A program made the translations under genes and the position numbers. DNA of 7,513 bases from Pseudomonadota bacterium (GTDB lineage Bacteria; Pseudomonadota; Alphaproteobacteria; Rhizobiales; Beijerinckiaceae): contig JAJXZN010000126.1 of NCBI GenBank assembly GCA_021780015.1, positions 1-7,513 on the forward strand, in the 5' to 3' direction. The stretch's first letter is position 1. Each line of letters begins with the position of its first letter. Below the pieces are notes generated by a model. The model was not told where the DNA came from and did no database searches. It saw nothing but the letters and a program-made list of their open reading frames with translations. Shown piece after piece: positions 6,235-7,513 of this stretch.

Positions 6235-6826
6235 AACCCAGCGGCTCGCGTCGCATTTCCTCGGCGAAAAGCTTTTCGACGAGGTCCGGCGTGATCACCA
6301 CGTGGCTGCCTTCGAGCGTTGCGGCGAGCATGAGCCATTGCCAGACCCGAACGAAGGCGGCCTCCGGCGTTGTGCCATCGGCGTCCTCCGCCCGCGCCGG
6401 CCGTTCCAGCCAAAGTTCGAGATAAGGCGCAGCGAGCCGCAACTTCTGCCGTAAGACCGTCTCGGTGCAGGCGGGGATTTCGCAGACCGTCTTGATCTTT
6501 GCAGCGCCCTTGCCGCGGCCGAGCACGGTCGCGCGCGATGCCGTTCGTGCGCTGCTGCGCGATGTCTTGAGCGGCAGCGTCGGCGGCGGCAGAGGCGGCA
6601 GCAGAGCGCGCTTGCTGACCCGCGCGGTCTTGATCGGGACGGATTTGCGCGCCGCGATTTTTTTCGCTGCGGCGGCGGATTTTGCCGCGGTCGGGACGGC
6701 CTTTTTGGCGACAGCCTTCTTCGAAGCGGCTTTCTTCGAGACTATTTTCTTCGCCGCGGCGCGCTTTTTCTGTCCCGCGCGCGACGCGGGCGCTTTCAAT
6801 CCGCGCTTCGGTTTATCCTCCGACAT
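6233..6826 (-). CDS. Unrecognised protein with histone-H1-like Lys/Ala-rich tail
   Basis: I do not recognise this 197-residue protein as a named family. Residues 1-72 are strongly basic and rich in Lys and Ala. KK pairs recur every five residues (26-27, 31-32, 36-37, 41-42) and again at 55-56, like the tails of bacterial H1-type or AlgP-type proteins that bind DNA or other polyanions. A proline-rich linker (about 77-85) and a Ser/Arg/Thr stretch follow. The C-terminal part (about 112-197) looks folded. It has two cysteines in CEIPAC (115-120), the aromatic segment YLELWLERP (135-143), VRVWQWLMLAATLEGSHVVI (159-178) and an acidic helix near LVEKLFAEEMR (182-192). No signal peptide or membrane segment is convincing. 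It starts 24 bases after the glcF stop, so it may be cotranscribed with glcF. The ATG at 6826 has only G-rich sequence (GGGGACGGGG) before it. DNA or RNA binding is an inference from composition alone. Confidence 0.75.
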   Translation of the reverse strand: MSEDKPKRGLKAPASRAGQKKRAAAKKIVSKKAASKKAVAKKAVPTAAKSAAAAKKIAARKSVPIKTARVSKRALLPPLPPPTLPLKTSRSSARTASRATVLGRGKGAAKIKTVCEIPACTETVLRQKLRLAAPYLELWLERPARAEDADGTTPEAAFVRVWQWLMLAATLEGSHVVITPDLVEKLFAEEMRREPLG

Positions 6827-6850
6827 CCCCGTCCCCGGCCGAGGCCGCCA

Positions 6851-7513
6851 TCATGCGCCGGCACGTTCGATTTGCAAGGGCATCGGGCCGCCGTTCGCCC
6901 AATCCAGCAATTCGACGGTGTGGACAACCGGAATCGTCGTCCCGCTCGCGATCTGCATCAGGCAGCCGATATTGCCGAGCGCGATGATGTCGGGCCGCAC
7001 CGACTCGATATTGGCGATTTTCCGCTCTCGCAGCCGCTCGGCGAAATAAGGCTGCATGATATTGTAGGTCCCCGCCGAGCCGCAGCAGATATGGCCTTCC
7101 GGAATCTCGCGCAGACGAAACCCTGCGGCTTTCAACAGGCGTTTCGGCTGATCGGTGATCTTCTGCCCGTGCTGCAGCGAACAGGCCGAATGATAGGCAA
7201 CGACCTTGTCGTGTTGCTGCTTCGGCACGAGTCTAAGGCCAAGGCCGGCAACATATTCGCAAATGTCTTTTGCGAGACGAGAAACCTCCGCCGCCTTTTC
7301 GGCATAGGCGGGATCGTCGCGCAGCATGAAGCCGTAGTCCTTCAGCGTCGTCCCGCAGCCCGAGGCGGTGATGAGAATGGCGTCGAGACCGCCTTCTGCT
7401 TTGAGCTTCAGCCAAGCATCGATATTGGCGCGGGCGAAATCGAGCGCCTGCGGCGTCTTACCCATATGATGGACGAGCGCGCCGCAGCAGCCTTCGTCTT
7501 CGGCCTGGATCAC
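6851..7513 (-). CDS. glcF: Glycolate oxidase iron-sulfur subunit GlcF (5' part missing)
   Basis: GlcF is the iron-sulfur subunit of the GlcDEF glycolate oxidase, which oxidises glycolate to glyoxylate and passes electrons towards the respiratory chain. About 220 C-terminal residues are present, roughly half of the usual protein. The N-terminal ferredoxin-type cluster domain is beyond the right edge, and the GTG at the edge is an internal valine rather than a start. What remains is the end of one cysteine-rich CCG domain and a complete second one: GCCG (8-11) and SGCG (C53), then HSACSLQHGQ (C111), ICCGSAGTYN (C143, C144) and GNIGC (C184). The block HSACSLQHGQ...CCGSAGTYN closely resembles E. 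coli GlcF. Related CCG proteins such as LutA/LldE or heterodisulfide reductase subunits share the cysteine pattern but not this GlcF-like wording. glcD and glcE would be expected upstream, outside the window. Confidence 0.88.
   Translation of the reverse strand: MIQAEDEGCCGALVHHMGKTPQALDFARANIDAWLKLKAEGGLDAILITASGCGTTLKDYGFMLRDDPAYAEKAAEVSRLAKDICEYVAGLGLRLVPKQQHDKVVAYHSACSLQHGQKITDQPKRLLKAAGFRLREIPEGHICCGSAGTYNIMQPYFAERLRERKIANIESVRPDIIALGNIGCLMQIASGTTIPVVHTVELLDWANGGPMPLQIERAGA

Noticed and set aside
6465..7049. 194-residue plus-strand frame with Phe/Ala-rich stretches resembling a membrane protein
   Set aside because: The hydrophobic stretch is the antisense image of Lys/Ala codons of the minus-strand gene at 6233-6826, and the frame also runs across glcF.

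Overview
The window is a stretch of GC-rich chromosome in which every gene I can support lies on the minus strand. It carries the start of a division and cell-wall (dcw) cluster in the classical order mraZ, rsmH (mraW), ftsL, ftsI, murE, murF. The gene order, the style of MraZ and FtsI, and the neighbouring glycolate oxidase gene suggest an alphaproteobacterium, most likely of the order Hyphomicrobiales (Rhizobiales). The genus is not decidable from this sequence alone. No mobile element, CRISPR array, tRNA, rRNA or sign of recent transfer was seen.

Read in the direction of transcription (right to left), the window opens with the C-terminal half of glcF, the iron-sulfur subunit of glycolate oxidase (cut by the right edge). 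Twenty-four bases later comes an unrecognised 197-residue protein with a lysine/alanine-rich, histone-H1-like N-terminal tail and a separate C-terminal domain. A non-coding gap of about 350 bases (5883-6232) then holds the control region of the dcw cluster. It contains five direct copies of TGGGNT spaced 10-11 bases apart (the known form of an MraZ operator), a candidate sigma-70-type promoter lying inside that array, and a leader able to fold into an extended stem-loop.

The six dcw genes follow with no spacing. mraZ appears to begin at a TTG codon behind a perfect GGAGG. All five gene junctions overlap, alternating between 4-base ATGA and 1-base TGATG overlaps, which points to one translationally coupled polycistronic message. 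MraZ would autoregulate it and RsmH methylates 16S rRNA. FtsL and FtsI act in the septal divisome. MurE and MurF make the last two cytoplasmic additions to the peptidoglycan stem peptide, with MurE carrying the DNPR signature for meso-diaminopimelate. murF runs off the left edge.

The cell-division genes themselves are ordinary. The points worth a second look are the long MraZ operator with its embedded promoter, the structured leader, the TTG start of mraZ, and the lysine-rich orphan protein.
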